Source: Telmatactis stephensoni
Taxonomy: Eukaryota; Cnidaria; Anthozoa; Actiniaria; Isophelliidae
Reading direction: 5' to 3'
Assembly: GCA_029948255.1 (NCBI GenBank)
Contig: JALIZF010001877.1
Location: 434,001 to 498,000 of the forward strand
DNA: 64,000 bases
Part shown: positions 47,466 to 60,500 of the stretch, piece after piece
Layout of the letters: every line of letters begins with the position of its first letter
Position numbering within the stretch: the first letter of the stretch is position 1
The notes under the pieces: model-generated
What the model was told of the DNA's origin: nothing
Seen by the model: the letters and a program-made list of their open reading frames with translations, nothing else
Databases searched by the model: none
Translations under genes and position numbers: made by a program

Positions 47466-49221
47466 GGTGTCTCGATCGAAATTCCGAGCACATCGAGGCA
47501 CTTCGATAAAACGCTTCCAAAATCTTTCTTTCGTCTTCGATTGCAATAAAAATTTTTGCTTATTGTACGTCATTTATTGAGAATCACGAACACACTAAAA
47601 ATATATGGAAATGATACGCGAATGAGACACAAAATAGCAAACACTACACACCACTATTTTCATAAAATTGCAATTTACGCAAAATTGAGCGCTAAGATTT
47701 TAACCGCATTCACAGAATCATGAAACGCTAACCTAATCTAGCTGGTGGATCAGTAGGAAAAAAATTGTAGGACAGGATTCTGAGATAATTACGATGTTTG
47801 AAATTGTACCTCTTGAACTGACTCGGAAGTTTGGACTCTTCTTGCGTTATCCAGTTTAGCTTTAACGCCGCTACAATACACGGACAGAATGATCAATGTT
47901 TCTTCTAACTACCTGCCAAGTGAAATTGTCTTTGGTTAGATAGAAGAAAAGTTGTAATCGGCCGTATAAGTGAAGGTTTATACTCCAAAATATCCACAAA
48001 TTGCAAAATTCACGTTTTTCGAAATTACAGAAAATTTAACCGTGCAATTCGAGCGAAACCTCTCAATAAAGAAGTTCCGTCCTTAATACAAGATCCTACC
48101 TGCATTTTGGGTGTTAGACTTATTTCATTGCTGCAAAATAAAATTTTAAAGTAAGGCACCTTCACGTCGCTGCCGCTCGAATCGTTTGTTGTTATCGGAT
48201 TGCCACTATGCAAATTACTAGCCTCTAAGGAATTCACACTTTTGACAGGGGGCGCTAACATGCATACTTTGTTAATTTATAGACTTTATACACCGCAACT
48301 TCAGCTTTTATTTTCATTCTTTTTTCAAAGAAAAATGAAAAGAGAACTTGCGTCATATTCGGAGATATTTGGGGGTTTTTGACGAGAATGAATGAAGTTG
48401 CGGTGTATAAATTAACAAAGTATGCATGTTAGCGCCCCCCTGTCAAAAGTGTGAATCCTTAGAGGCTAGCAATTTGCATAGTGGCAATCCGATAACAACA
48501 AACGATTCGAGCGGCAGCAACGTGAAGGTGCCTTACTTTAAAATTTTATTTTGCAGCAATGAAATAAGTCTAACACTCAAAATGCAGGTAGGAACTTGTA
48601 TTAAGGACGGAACTTCTTTATTGAGAGGTTTCGCTCGAATTGCACGGTTAAATTTTCTGTAATTTCGAAAAACGTGAATTTTGCAATTTGTGGATATTTT
48701 GGAGTATAAACCTTCACTTATATGGCCGATTACAACTTTTCTTCTATCTAACCAAAGACAATTTCACTTGGCAGGTAGTTAGAAGAAACATTGATCATTC
48801 TGTCCGTGTATTGTGGCGGCGTTAAAGCTAAACTGGATAACGCAAGAAGAGTCCAAACTTCCGAGTCAGTTCAAGAGGTACAATTTCAAACATCGTAATT
48901 ATCTCAGAATCCTGTCCTACAATTTTTTTCCTACTGATCCACCAGCTAGATTAGGTTAGCGTTTCATGATTCTGTGAATGCGGTTAAAATCTTAGCGCTC
49001 AATTTTGCGTAAATTGCAATTTTATGAAAATAGTGGTGTGTAGTGTTTGCTATTTTGTGTCTCATTCGCGTATCATTTCCATATAGTTTTAGTGTGTTCG
49101 TGATGCTCAATAAATGACGTACAATAAGCAAAAATTTTTATTGCAATCGAAGACGAAAGGAAGATTTTGGAAGCGTTTTATCGAAGTGCCTCGATGCGCT
49201 CGGAATTTCGATCGAGACACC
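47466..49221. mobile_element. 1.76-kb near-perfect palindrome with TTAA ends
   Basis: Two arms of about 860 bp meet near 48340 with very few differences. Ends GGTGTCTCGATCGAAATTCC and its complement (one base differs) are flanked by TTAA at 47462-47465 and 49222-49225, a piggyBac-type duplication. Each arm carries an outward-facing 78-codon frame (48025-48261 minus; 48426-48662 plus). Differences between the two frames are mostly amino-acid-changing plus compensating indels, so I treat them as non-coding. Confidence 0.92.
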
Positions 49222-49270
49222 TTAAACCGAGTTCTCATACAAATTCAACCAATCATGAATTGGGTAGATA

Positions 49271-50017
49271 TAGCCTGCGTCACATCCGGACTTTTCCTCT
49301 GTTAAGTCCGTCTGCGAAATAACGAACAAAACCATGTTCTGAGACCCCCAGCAAATAGCACGAGTATAGATAACAGATGCTGATTGGCTGGGCCTCTTTT
49401 ATATTTTAACGAGACTCATGATTGGCTCTCTAATCACTGGTGTGTCTTCGCCATGACAACACTTCCATTAGATTTACTGTGATTATAAAAACACAGACAG
49501 ATTTTCAATAAAAACAACCTACCAGTTAGATACATCGAATTGCTAGCTATAAAAAGAAACTTTCAAATCAAAACATTCCAAATATCGAACATTTTGCTAA
49601 ATAATAGCCTTAGTCATGTTAGTTCAGAAAACATTCTCTAAAAGAGAAATTACAAGATCTTCAAGATTGACCCTACCCTGGGTACCAGAGGCCCAAGAGG
49701 GATTGGGAGGGGGCCCCCTCCCCCTCTCTTTCTCCTCCCCAACCCCTCTCGGGCCTCTGATACCTAGGGTAGATTGACCCTGGGTCATGCTAGTAATAAA
49801 GTTTGTTAATAACTGGTGTCCATCAAGCTGTCAAAACATTGACACAACAAACACTAAGTGAGCCAATCACGAGTCTCGTTAGAATTTAAAAAAGCACCAG
49901 CCAATCAGCGTCTGTTATCTATAATCGTGCTATTTGCTGGGGGTCTCAGAGCACGGTTTTGTTCGTTATTTCGCAGACAGACTTAACCGAGGAAAAGTCT
50001 GGATGTGACGCAGGCTA
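49271..50017. mobile_element. 747-bp inverted-repeat element with 8-bp duplication
   Basis: TIRs of about 160 bp start TAGCCTGCGTCACATCCGGA and end in the near-complement. Flanked by GGTAGATA (49263-49270 and 50018-50025; a ninth base is ambiguous). The arms include GCTGATTGGCTGG and CCAATCAGCG. A smaller palindrome (CCAGAGGCCCAAGAGGG / CCTCTCGGGCCTCTGATA) is nested at about 49670-49775. An 8-bp duplication suits hAT; 9 bp would suit Mutator. Confidence 0.88.
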
Positions 50018-50127
50018 GGTAGATATGACATGAAAGATGGCAGTCTGAACTAAAGAAAATTGGCTATACAAGTCACAAGATTAAACAGCAATAATTAAAA
50101 AGTACTTGCTAGCCTACAGTTGCTAGT

Positions 50128-50612
50128 TTTCAGCCATTACTGACACCTTGCCAACCACTTAATGACACCTTACCAACCACTGACACCTTGCCAACTACTT
50201 ACTGACACTTTACCAACCACTTACTGACACCTTGCCAACTACTTACTGACACCTTACCAACCACTTAATGACACATTATCAACCACTTACTGACACCTTA
50301 CCAACCATTTATTGACACCTTACCAATCAGTTACTGACACCTTATCAACTACTTCTGACATACCTTATGAACCATTTATTGAAACTTTATCAACCACTTG
50401 CTGACACCTTACCAACCACTTACCGACACCTTACCAATCAGTTACTGATACCTTACAAACCATTTATTGTCACCTTACCAACCACTGACACCTTTACCAA
50501 TCAGTTACTGACACCTTACAAACCATTATTTTATTTGTTATTTTATTGACACCTTACAAACCATTTATTGACACCTTATCAACCACTTGCTGGCACCTTA
50601 CTAACCACCTAA
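50128..50612. repeat. Irregular 22-bp minisatellite
   Basis: About 20 degenerate copies of ACTTACTGACACCTTACCAACC. The frame that runs through it is repeat-derived. Confidence 0.9.
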
Positions 50613-50816
50613 TATAATACTGCTTACTGGTACTTAAAACTTTTACTGACTGTATATCAATAACTTGCTAACTACTTAATGTCTTATTTATTGACTAAAA
50701 GTTTAACTACTCCTACAAAAGCTATTTCATAGTTATGTTAAAGAATAGAATTGTTTGATAGACTTGTATATATAAAATATAAATTGACAAGACATTTACA
50801 ATATAGATTGTCAATG

Positions 50817-50970
50817 ATAGAGTACAAACACTAATTAAAAACCATGCAACATTGATAGCACTGAATAGTGCTATTTTATGCTAATTCTATTGTTTTCTTT
50901 TGTTTAATTAGTGCTATTTAGTACTAAATAGTGCAAACTATTTCATGCTTTTAGTGTTTGTACTCTATTT
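50817..50970. mobile_element. MITE family 'TAGAGTACAAACAC', copy 2
   Basis: Ends TAGAGTACAAACACTAATTA and TTAGTGTTTGTACTCTA, with the same TAGTACTAAATAGTGCAAAC interior as 33757-33895. Confidence 0.83.
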
Positions 50971-52150
50971 CCCCCTCCCAATGTACAGACTGATTTTTGT
51001 TGATAACATTAATTAATAGATAGGTTATATAGTAGATCACTATATGCAGATTATAGATTCAAACAACATTTGTAAACCAATCGACCACAGTCATAGTATA
51101 TCACTGTTTTGTCTAATCAGTGTACATATGCATTTAAATTCTGATTTAAGGGTGTACTGACGTACAAAAATTGCCTGTTGCTAGGGAAATTTGAAAATGC
51201 TCTAAAATGCTTCTAAATTGTCAAATTACTTTTACATGTTATAGTTTGTCTTCGTCACTGAGTGATGTCATCATATGACATCTTAGCTATAGAAAATTAA
51301 GCCATAATTTTCTTTACCAATTATATTTAGTGAACTTGAAATACATTAAATAAATCTTGAGATCAAGGTGCATAATGCCAAGCATGCATTTTAAGAATGG
51401 TCTTCAAATAAATTGAATATGATTTTTTGAATGTCGAAATTGAGCGAATAATGCAAATATCTTCCGTATTTCTTGATTTTTCGTAAATCCCATGCTTGGC
51501 TTTGGAGAAAAGGCTGTAAAATAATGAAATAGTACATGTAAATACTGATGAAACACTAAGTTTTGACAAAAACTGCCAAAGATCATAGAAACTGAGAATA
51601 AAATGATTTCCACCAAAAACATGCATGCATGCACCTACAGTATTCAATTTTGCTGGTCAAAACAAGACCCTATTTTGCATAGCAACTGTTGCACAGCAAT
51701 TATATATGTCATTACACCCTTAAAATAATGTGTTTCTAGTACCATTGTACTAATATTATACAAACTAACATTCAACATTTTAAAAATGTACAACTTAATC
51801 AAAATTATTTTTGTATTAAAAATACATAAATTTAACATGTCAGTTGTGACATTTCAGATTCTAGATTATGCTTATTAGTATCAATCTATTGATTAGTTCT
51901 CGTTTAAATCCAAATAGTTTGTAGGTTAGGCCCAGCCAGTTCAAACGTCGAACTTTTGCCACATCGAATGCATTGAAAACAATGGATAATAAATTAGATG
52001 GCCTGCATAATTAGATGGCCATCTTTGATGTTAAATGTGGTGTGGCAAAAGTTTGACATCTGAACTGGGCCTAAGGTACATAATTTGGGCACATAAAAAT
52101 CCTACAATAACCAAAATTGACAGCTTACATGTAGGTCCACTTCAGACACT

Positions 52151-52434
52151 CAGGGCTGTCAACTCTCCCGGCTAAGCCGGGAGTCTCAAGATTTTGGACC
52201 GTATCTCCCGGTCTCAAGATTAGAGGCTCAAATCTCCAGGATAATCGCTCCAATCTTAAAATCGCGACCATTTTAACTGAAATATCGTCTTCTTGAAACA
52301 TTTCCCCCCTCTCCCCCTCCAACTGAGGTACGAAAAATCAACCCCGGACCCCTCCCACCGAGCGTGAATCGACCCAATTCCAAGGAAAAAATGTTGATCT
52401 CCAGATACGAAAGCCTTGGGGGTTGACAGCCCTG
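52151..52434. mobile_element. hAT-like MITE, 284 bp
   Basis: Ends CAGGGCTGTCAACTC and GGGTTGACAGCCCTG, flanked by GACACT on both sides (52145-52150, 52435-52440). Inside are CCCGGCTAAGCCGGGAG and other CTCCCGG repeats. CAGGG-type ends suggest hAT, but only six duplicated bases are visible. Confidence 0.75.
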
Positions 52435-52440
52435 GACACT

Positions 52441-53679
52441 GTACCTTCCATGTGCCATTCTCAAGTCTAGCTATAGTTTGAGCCATATCATTGACATGAA
52501 CTGTAGCTGACTCTACTCTGCTATGCATTGGCCACTCTAAATCAAGCCAGCAATTCCAAATTGATTTGGATGGCAACAGTTAATTTGTTACAGTGGTGTC
52601 TGGACTAGGCCTTAGAGAGTTTGACTAACGTGCAGGTTGTGGGCCAAAATTTGCAGGCTTCAGGAAAATCTTACTTAACTCACAGGTTTCCCATCCTCAA
52701 GGTTTGTTTTCTGTGCTTACATTTGTATCAGTGTACCATGGTTCCTCTGTAGCCAAACTCTTTGTTTCTGAATAAATGTTAGAGGAGTTTGCATGAAAAT
52801 TATTGTCTCTGAGAAAATCTCTTTTCGTTACTGCAGTTTTTGATATTCTGTGAACTCTGACTTTAATTTGTTCCATCTCCTCTGAAAAAGATTGTATGAA
52901 TCTATGATGATTCAAAAAACAGCCTTCCTTCCATTAAGCTTCCTCTCTAATGCTTTTTAAGTCCTTCCTGAATGTCAGATCATAAATCTGTATGAATACG
53001 GCATTGTTGCAAAATCAGTGGTATAGTACTTCTTGAATGGCGCATGTCACTCAGTCTATTTTACCCTTTCCTTTATCCAGTTCTTGGATCTATTTTCTAA
53101 CAGTGAATAAGTGCCCCATCCTCTACCCTTGAAAATTGAATAAATGCCCATCTTAATGGTAAACACTTTTTTTAATTTTTTTCTCTTAACATCAATTGCA
53201 TCTTATCCACCCTTGCAACAATTGTATGTAAAAGTACATTGTAAACCTAGAATTTCACTTCAGCAGGGTTTTGCTTAACAAATGCATCCTATTAACATCT
53301 CTCTTTGGTTAATGTTGCATGCAACAGCCTGTGGCTCTTGTCCAATAAAATACATTCTAATTTGTTTTGGCAGAACATTTGAAAATTCGGATGAAATATT
53401 AGATTTCTGAGGCAAGCTGTTGTATCATAAAAAATCATTACTATGCATTGTGATCCACTTTTTTTAACTTTACACCTTGCACTAAACAAGGGTGGATTTG
53501 GGTGGCCATGGCCCCCAGTATGACTACATCCTACTTCCACAACAAGCTGAAAATATAAACATTTTATTCCAAACTTAGCTCATTACATCTATTTAATAAG
53601 GATATCTAGTTAAAATTATAATGTAATATATATACATGCACATAGGTATTACATGGAACTTTTATCTCTTTGTCATTGA
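52441..53679. other. Region downstream of UNG, no gene seen
   Basis: Contains a fragment ACTGCAGTTTTTGATATTCT at about 52832 that also occurs at 38998. It also holds the likely UNG poly(A) signal (AATAAA, minus strand, 53563-53568). Confidence 0.5.
53563..53568 (-). terminator. Candidate UNG polyadenylation signal
   Basis: AATAAA on the minus strand, 112 bp past the UNG stop codon. Confidence 0.5.
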
Positions 53680-56600
53680 TTATTCATTGGTTGGTAGATA
53701 TTCCCATTTGATCGGTTTCTTCCTGTGTTGTTGTAAGTACTCATTAGCTTTGCTAAAGTGCTTACATCCCATGAATCCTCTATGAGCTGATAGTGGTGAG
53801 GGGTGAACAGCCTTGAGGATGCAATGCTTATTCTGTTAATCAACAATGAATGAAACAAATGAAAGGAATTATGAAATGAAAAGGAAGAATAAATGAAATG
53901 AATGAATGTTCACCTTATCAATGAAGCTACATTTCTTCTGTGCATATGATCCCCACAGCATAAACACCACTCCCTTCAAATTACTATTTATCCATCGGAT
54001 GACAGCATCTGTAAACTTCTCCCATCCCTGTAGATAAAGGAAACATGAATCATAGAATATATCAATTATCTGAGAATGATTTCAAGATCAAAATCTACAT
54101 GGATTGTGAATCAAGGCTCTTAATATGGTAAATTTCACCTGTGTAATAATTAAATTGTAGTAAAATGGTGTGGCAGTACAGTACCTTGTCCTTGTGGGAG
54201 TTGGCTTGTGAAGCAACAACAGTAAGACATGCATTCAAAAGTAAAACTCCTAGGATTATTAGTGAAATGAAAAATACAGATCATTTAATTCTTATTTTGC
54301 ACTAAGCTGAGATGGAGGACCCAAGGTTAAAACTGTCTGACCCAACGCATGAAATTAACTCTAGCCTGAGTCTACACTATACTTCATTTTGTAAAATCTT
54401 GACCTTTTATATACCTTCAGTGTTAAAAAGGAAACCTTAATTCATAGGTACCCCCTTTTGGGCAATCAATCACAGAGGTACCTCCCTCCCCCAAGCTGAC
54501 CAATGTCATTAAATCAATATACAATGCTCACCTTGTTTAGCCCAACCAACTAAGTAGCCATGCCCTGGTGATTTGAAGCCTTCAACATCATTGGCCAATT
54601 CCTTGTAAATGTTCACTAAACTGAATGTATCAAAACAATTGTGAGCAATAATGCAGAGAATGCAACATACAGCAACTTTGAATGGGATACTTGGTGTTAT
54701 TATCCAACTAATGGTCCCATTTGGTGTTATGTACCAAAGGAAAATGTACATATTGTATATCTAAGATGTGAATAATTATTATCACAACTGTATTACAAAA
54801 AGTAATATCTAGAGTACACTTAGCCTCACATGCAGAAGTTCTTATGGTCCTCATGCAACACCCAACATAACGTCTACCCACTTGAGCAGAACATTTTCTT
54901 TCCCATGGCTTTTGTGAGCCAATCAAAGTTAACTTATCATTTTCAATATTGATAAGATTTAATGACAGTTACACTGAAGCAACATTATAAAATTTAATTG
55001 CTTACTCTGTGGCTTAGAGCATTGAAAAAGGAAAGAGCAATCTTAAGCATTTTACAAACATTAGCAATTATAATTAATTGAACTATGATCTAGGGCTTGA
55101 CTTTGATATCTGACTCTATTTCACATTATCATCTCAAACAACTTGTTCATTTGAACCCAAAATACAAAGTGTGCTTAACAAATTTTCAAATCCTGAACTT
55201 TAAAATATCTTTCAAAATACAAAAATTCTCAAGATGGAACAATTTTCCCTGATCAAACAGTTTATGTACAACAATTTATCTTGAAATGGCTGCACAAATC
55301 CCATTTTTTCATAAAAATTATGCCCACTTTTTTATAACTCCCTTTTATACCTCCAACAAGAAAAAGGGACCTCTTTTTGGACAAAACCTCCCCTATAGAC
55401 TCTTATAAGAGGTAAATGTAACTGAGATACCAAAATCCTTAAAAGAGTTTCCTTTGGTAGGATATTTACATTATTTATACAGACCTTGGTGGTATTCCCA
55501 CACCTGGCTGGACACTAAAACATAGTCCTGTATGAATGAAACATAAAGCATCATTTTGACTGGCCAACCCTGCTTCCTTTGCTAGCATGCAGCTAATATG
55601 CATAGATAATCGTTTCACAGCAACATGCCTGCAATGGTTCTTCACCTATATTCTAGGGAGCATTTGCACTTAATACTGTCTCTCTTAACATTTTACATAA
55701 GAGGGGGCATATAGGGGGTTTGAAAACTACAATACTGCATTGAAAATGATCAAAATCCCACAGTAGAAAATATTGCCAATTACTGCAATGACTCATGGGA
55801 AGAGAAAGTTGAATGCCACTGAATATGACACTAGTGAAAAGCGTCTGCACATGCGTGCATATTACGATGTTTTCTTAAGAAATGTTTGAGTTTTAGCCTG
55901 AAATGAAATGCTCGTGTTCTCGGTGTATACATAAAATTTCTCTTGTATACTTTTGTGAGACAAAGATATTGTATTTATGAAGACATTATGTTAATACTGG
56001 CCCTAAGTTTCAAGAATTGATCTTAAGTTTTGACATTTTGTGAAAACCGTTGTTGAAGGCAAGCGTAAAAGCGAAATTTGCATAAGTTACAAAAGCACAA
56101 AGACGTGACTACGAGCATGTGCAGACGTTTTTCACTAGTGTCACTGAATATACAGTGACTTTCCTGCTTTCTGATTGGCTGTATTTTCAATGGTGTGGCT
56201 TAATGTAGCCACAGGCAACACATGACCAATATTTCATACCATGAGCTTGTCTTGGTCCATGGTAGGGATCTTGTCCTATAATGACCACTTTAACCTCATT
56301 GATATCACTGTGTAGAGTCCATGAGAAAACATCCTTCTCTGAGGTAAAACACAATCGTAAATGCAACAATTGGCAATGAATCAATTAAATAATTCATTTA
56401 TGTCAGCATTAATAATGCATCATTATATTAAACCAAGTCAAGATTGTAATATTCTATCTGTACATTGAGGCAGGTATAAAAGGAAGACAGCTGACAGACA
56501 GAAAGAAAGAAACAAGCACCTTCCCTCCTTTAACGTCCACAAAATATGCAATGCTTCCCTTTCATTAAGCTTAGATAGTTTGCTATAAAATCTCGTGATA

Positions 56601-57110
56601 ACCTGATTCAAAGCTTTTAGCAGTTCACAACCTAGAGACTCCCCATATTCTGACAGTCAAACTATTCAACGTTTTACCTGGTGGGTAGATAGTCTTTTTA
56701 CTTCGTTCCTCTGCTACAAACTTTGTCAGCTGAAAATATCAAATCGAACGAGAAATTCTTGACACTCCGCAAATCAGCCATGCTATGCAACTCTATGCAA
56801 AACGACTAGCTACCTTCTGATAATAGTCTTTGTCGAACTCTGGTGACAACGCTTTCTTCCACGACAATCCAAAATTCTGAGGTCCTTTCCTCGATAGCAG
56901 TTTTACCTGTGCCTCCTTTCGTTTTTCTTCAATTCTAGACCTTTGCTCAGGTGATAAGCTGGATTTTTGCTCGGGTGAACTCGATTCTAATGGAGTGTCT
57001 TGTTTAGTAACTTTCTTTGGTGGCGAGTTCTCGTGCACTTCGGCGTCATCTGCAGATCTTTTCGCGACTGGTGAGCTGAAAAATGAACTGATCTTGCTTT
57101 GCCCTTTCAT
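53680..57110 (-). CDS. UNG: Uracil-DNA glycosylase, complete, eight exons
   Basis: Removes uracil from DNA as the first step of base-excision repair. Exons: 56814-57110, 56678-56729, 56240-56338, 55485-55527, 54532-54620, 54185-54249, 53914-54027, 53680-53832. All phases join, giving 303 aa, about the length of human UNG. The N-terminus [11 protein letters not shown] is a PCNA-binding box (Q4, I7, F10, F11), as in nuclear UNG2. [18 protein letters not shown] matches the RPA-binding helix. Catalytic motifs: water-activating GQDPYH (138-143, Asp140), LCFSVQ with the uracil-stacking Phe153, LLLN with Asn199, and the DNA-inserting HPSPLS loop (263-268). No key residue is missing. No second, mitochondrial first exon was found. 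It is head to head with MIC60. A 316-bp MITE sits in intron 3. Confidence 0.97.
55827..56142. mobile_element. 316-bp MITE with 9-bp target-site duplication
   Basis: Ends GACACTAGTGAAAAGCGTCT and near-complement, flanked by ACTGAATAT at 55818-55826 and 56143-56151. The interior is not palindromic beyond about 45 bp. It is inserted in a UNG intron. Confidence 0.9.
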
Positions 57111-57539
57111 TTCTGCAAAAATTTAAGCTTCGAACAGGTAAAAAGTGTGAAAGACTGACAAATCTATGACATAAAAACAATGTCACATGGAAAGATATGG
57201 TCTTTCCCGCCACTTCCTTGATTCAACCAATCAGAACGAACTAAAAAGGCCAATACAATACCCAGCCGGGTAGGGGACAGTACATATTTTCAAAATCAAA
57301 GTACACAAGTACATTTTTATATGTTAAAACAGAAAAACACACCAAAATACAAATTTTAAAGAACAATTCTATGTAAGTAATCTAGTAGAAAAATTGTTAG
57401 GGTCGCTGCGCTGTCATTTCTTTCTCTGAACAAATAAATCCTCCCCTCCCTACTTAGTAAAATGTTTATGACATCCACGAAGCACGAAGGGGAGTGGGCA
57501 CTAAAGTCTTTGCTCCGCCATCTTGGCAAATGGTGCACC
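57111..57539. promoter_or_regulatory. Shared intergenic promoter region, UNG / MIC60
   Basis: 429 bp lie between divergent start codons. It contains GATTCAACCAATCAGAACG near 57219, an inverted-CCAAT-type element. A bidirectional promoter is inferred from the layout; I cannot place the start sites. Confidence 0.5.
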
Positions 57540-60500
57540 ATGTATCGTGCAGTCAGAACCAAGCAGATTTCTCTGCTAAAACCAGTCTCTAAGCCTTTAG
57601 CTTCTACTAAGGTAGGTTATGTTGCTCTTCTTTTAACTTCTGCACAAGTGACATCGTCAAAAATCTGATGAAATTGCGATCAACAGCAGATATATAAGTT
57701 ACACGTTAAGTTATGCATAGCTGTTGTTATGTGGACTTTAATACTTCTTTGTACTTCATAGTTTGACTATGTACATGATTATATTCAGGCATCCTTGTGT
57801 GGACAAAGCTATCGTCATGTTTCAAGGAAATTTTCATCTACAACACCACAGAAAAAGTATGTTCACTTTGCCACTTTGCTATTTGGACCATAATATTTAT
57901 GGCAGAGTTATGCACCTGTCAATGTTAACCCCAGTGGGGGGGGGGGGGGGGGGGGCATACCCAGGGGATATTTGACTTACACTCTTCTCCCTTGGATGGA
58001 GACATGGTCGCCATCTTAAATAAAGAAATGTGCTGGTAGCAATATAGAAGGTACCTGGTGTTGGGGGATTTAACTTTGACATCAAATGTCAAAATTATCC
58101 CCCTGGGTATGTCCACCCCTCCCTCCCCTGGGGCTTGACATTGACAGGATTAGAATTAACATCTGCTACCATTTTGTAACCAGATAGTACAACCAGAGCA
58201 TCTAGAGTGTAACCATAGAGTGTAAGGGTGCAATTCTGCACTGTTGGCCTGAATTGCACCAAATCACACTGTATATCGTTTTCTGCTCTATTTGTCTTTT
58301 TCCAAACTATTTTTCGAAAATGTCCATAAAAAGTCATAAAATTTATAGAATATATCTTTGAAAATAAAGTTACCTTGTAAACTGGCTAGTTCTATTAGAT
58401 TTTGTCACTTTTTCAGCTATAAAATAATTCTAAAACCATTTCTTTCCCATACAAAATCAACAAGGCGTTCTTTGCCATTACTGTATGACCCTGGACACTA
58501 GTTATAATTCTATGAAGGCTTGTGATTGGTTGACATTTGTCGAGGGATTTATGCAATCATAATTATTACTTGTGTCCAGGCCTTTAGGCCAGCATGAGTC
58601 TAGGTTTAGGTTTTCTATCTAACAGTCTATCCTCGTCATAGAGAATCTGACATGAAAACGAGGCAAGCATGAAAACATCATTGGCAATATGTTTTGAAAG
58701 TTACAGGCTTTCTGATTGAGCAAAACATGCAGTATTTTCATGAGTCAGGGATGTTTAGTAACTTTAACTTCAGTCACTGTTATAGCAGTTTCACGTGAGT
58801 CTCAATCAAGGTAAAATTTAAGCCTCTTCACTTGAAATTTACGGATCTACGATACTTCCATGAGTTCAAATGTTAGCTTGTTGGCGGAGCAGCAAATCTT
58901 GCTTCAGTATATTAAACTCAAAACGTGACTGAGCTGGCTTTAAGACTTATTTATCTTTTCTGTCATAGGGATGACTTTTTAGAGTTTAGAGTGCACACGC
59001 TATATATCCATGAACAACTACTAACTATTTAGCGCATAATAGAATTTAGCTATCAACTATTTTGTTATCCAATGTGTAGTTCCAGAAATTATCCATACCC
59101 CCCCCCCCCCCCCCAAGGAGGGATAAATAATTTCCGAGGGGTAGAGGGGTCTAAATCGCCTAAATTTCCAGAAGAAGAGTGTTTACGTTCAACACATTTT
59201 CCAAATGTAATTTTTTCAGAAATACTCCAAATGCCATAACCAAGCCTCGCATATCGAACAATATTGATCACTCAGCATCTTTGATCATCTCTTGAGCCAT
59301 AATTTTGCACTTTCTTTCGGCTTAGATGAGTCTTTTGATGCCTTCATGTTCAGAAAAGTTGCCATTTTGATTTATGGGAATGACCGCTGACCGGAATGAC
59401 TGCTGACTGTCCATCATTTTGAATTGGGCAAACGCGCCAAAATTTATAGATCACTTTGACTTTCGAAAACTCTGCTCGTTTTTGTCCGATTTTCAAAATT
59501 TAAACTTCAGTAATGTGCAGAAATGCATTTGATTGAGGCCGGTTAAAACCGGAACCCTTCGCGGCTGGAAATGGAGCCTAAACCCACTGAAAGCAACGTA
59601 AAAATGAACGAAAGTCAAACCGAGGAGATAATATCATTGGAATTTCCTAGAGGTGGGGGGTACACATGTTACATCAAAGTGGAAATTCCAGGGGGTAGGG
59701 GGGATTTCTAAACAACCCCAAAACTAGAATTTCTGGGGGTAGGGGGGGTCTGAAAAAAAATCCCTCCATGGGGGGGGGGGGGGTATGGATAATTTCTGGA
59801 ACTACATAATAACTAAAACTTCACTCAGGCATAAACTACACAAAGAAAGACAAAGACCACTAGATACCTTGCTATTGTTATTTGCACTGTTCTGCTTCAG
59901 TGATATCAACTAGTTTGTACATAATAGTGCAATAAGACAATATTAAGATCAGAGATCACTTATGAACATTTTACAGGGACATCTTGTGCTTTACTTGTTG
60001 TGACCATAGCATGAATTGATATCCCATATTTCAAGATGGTAACAGTGTTGTTGTAAAGTAAGCATTATGCATGTTTTTTTCTAGTTCATCGGGTTTAAAG
60101 ATTGGTGGTACAATAGCTCTTTTAACAGGCGGTGGATTGGTGGGCGGAGCCTTACTGTATACCTACAATGCCGACTTCCGCAAGTTTGTGAACCAGAGTT
60201 TGCCAATTATTGAAACCTTTAACTTGGCACTTGGACCAGCTACAAGTAATAATAACAATAATGGTCAAGCTGATGAGGAAAAAAGTCTTCTTAAACCAAG
60301 AAATGTGGAGCTGAAACCAATTATTGATACAAAAGCTAATGATAAAGCTAAAGAAAATGAGAAGAAGTCTGATTCTAAGGTATTGTGAAAGTACATTCAG
60401 TGCTGTGCTCTAACACAAACATCAGGAAACTCTTGGACTCTCTACCATGCACCATTTATACCATACCATACTTTACTTTCAGTCACCTGAGACTGTGCAT

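Noticed and set aside
48025..48662. Mirror-image 78-codon frames in the palindrome arms as real genes
   Set aside because: Differences between the copies are mainly amino-acid-changing with compensating indels, so there is no sign of selection on the protein.
57462..57539. Upstream in-frame ATG of MIC60
   Set aside because: It adds an acidic 26-residue leader ahead of a good targeting peptide; the start at 57540 fits mitochondrial import better, though it is not excluded.
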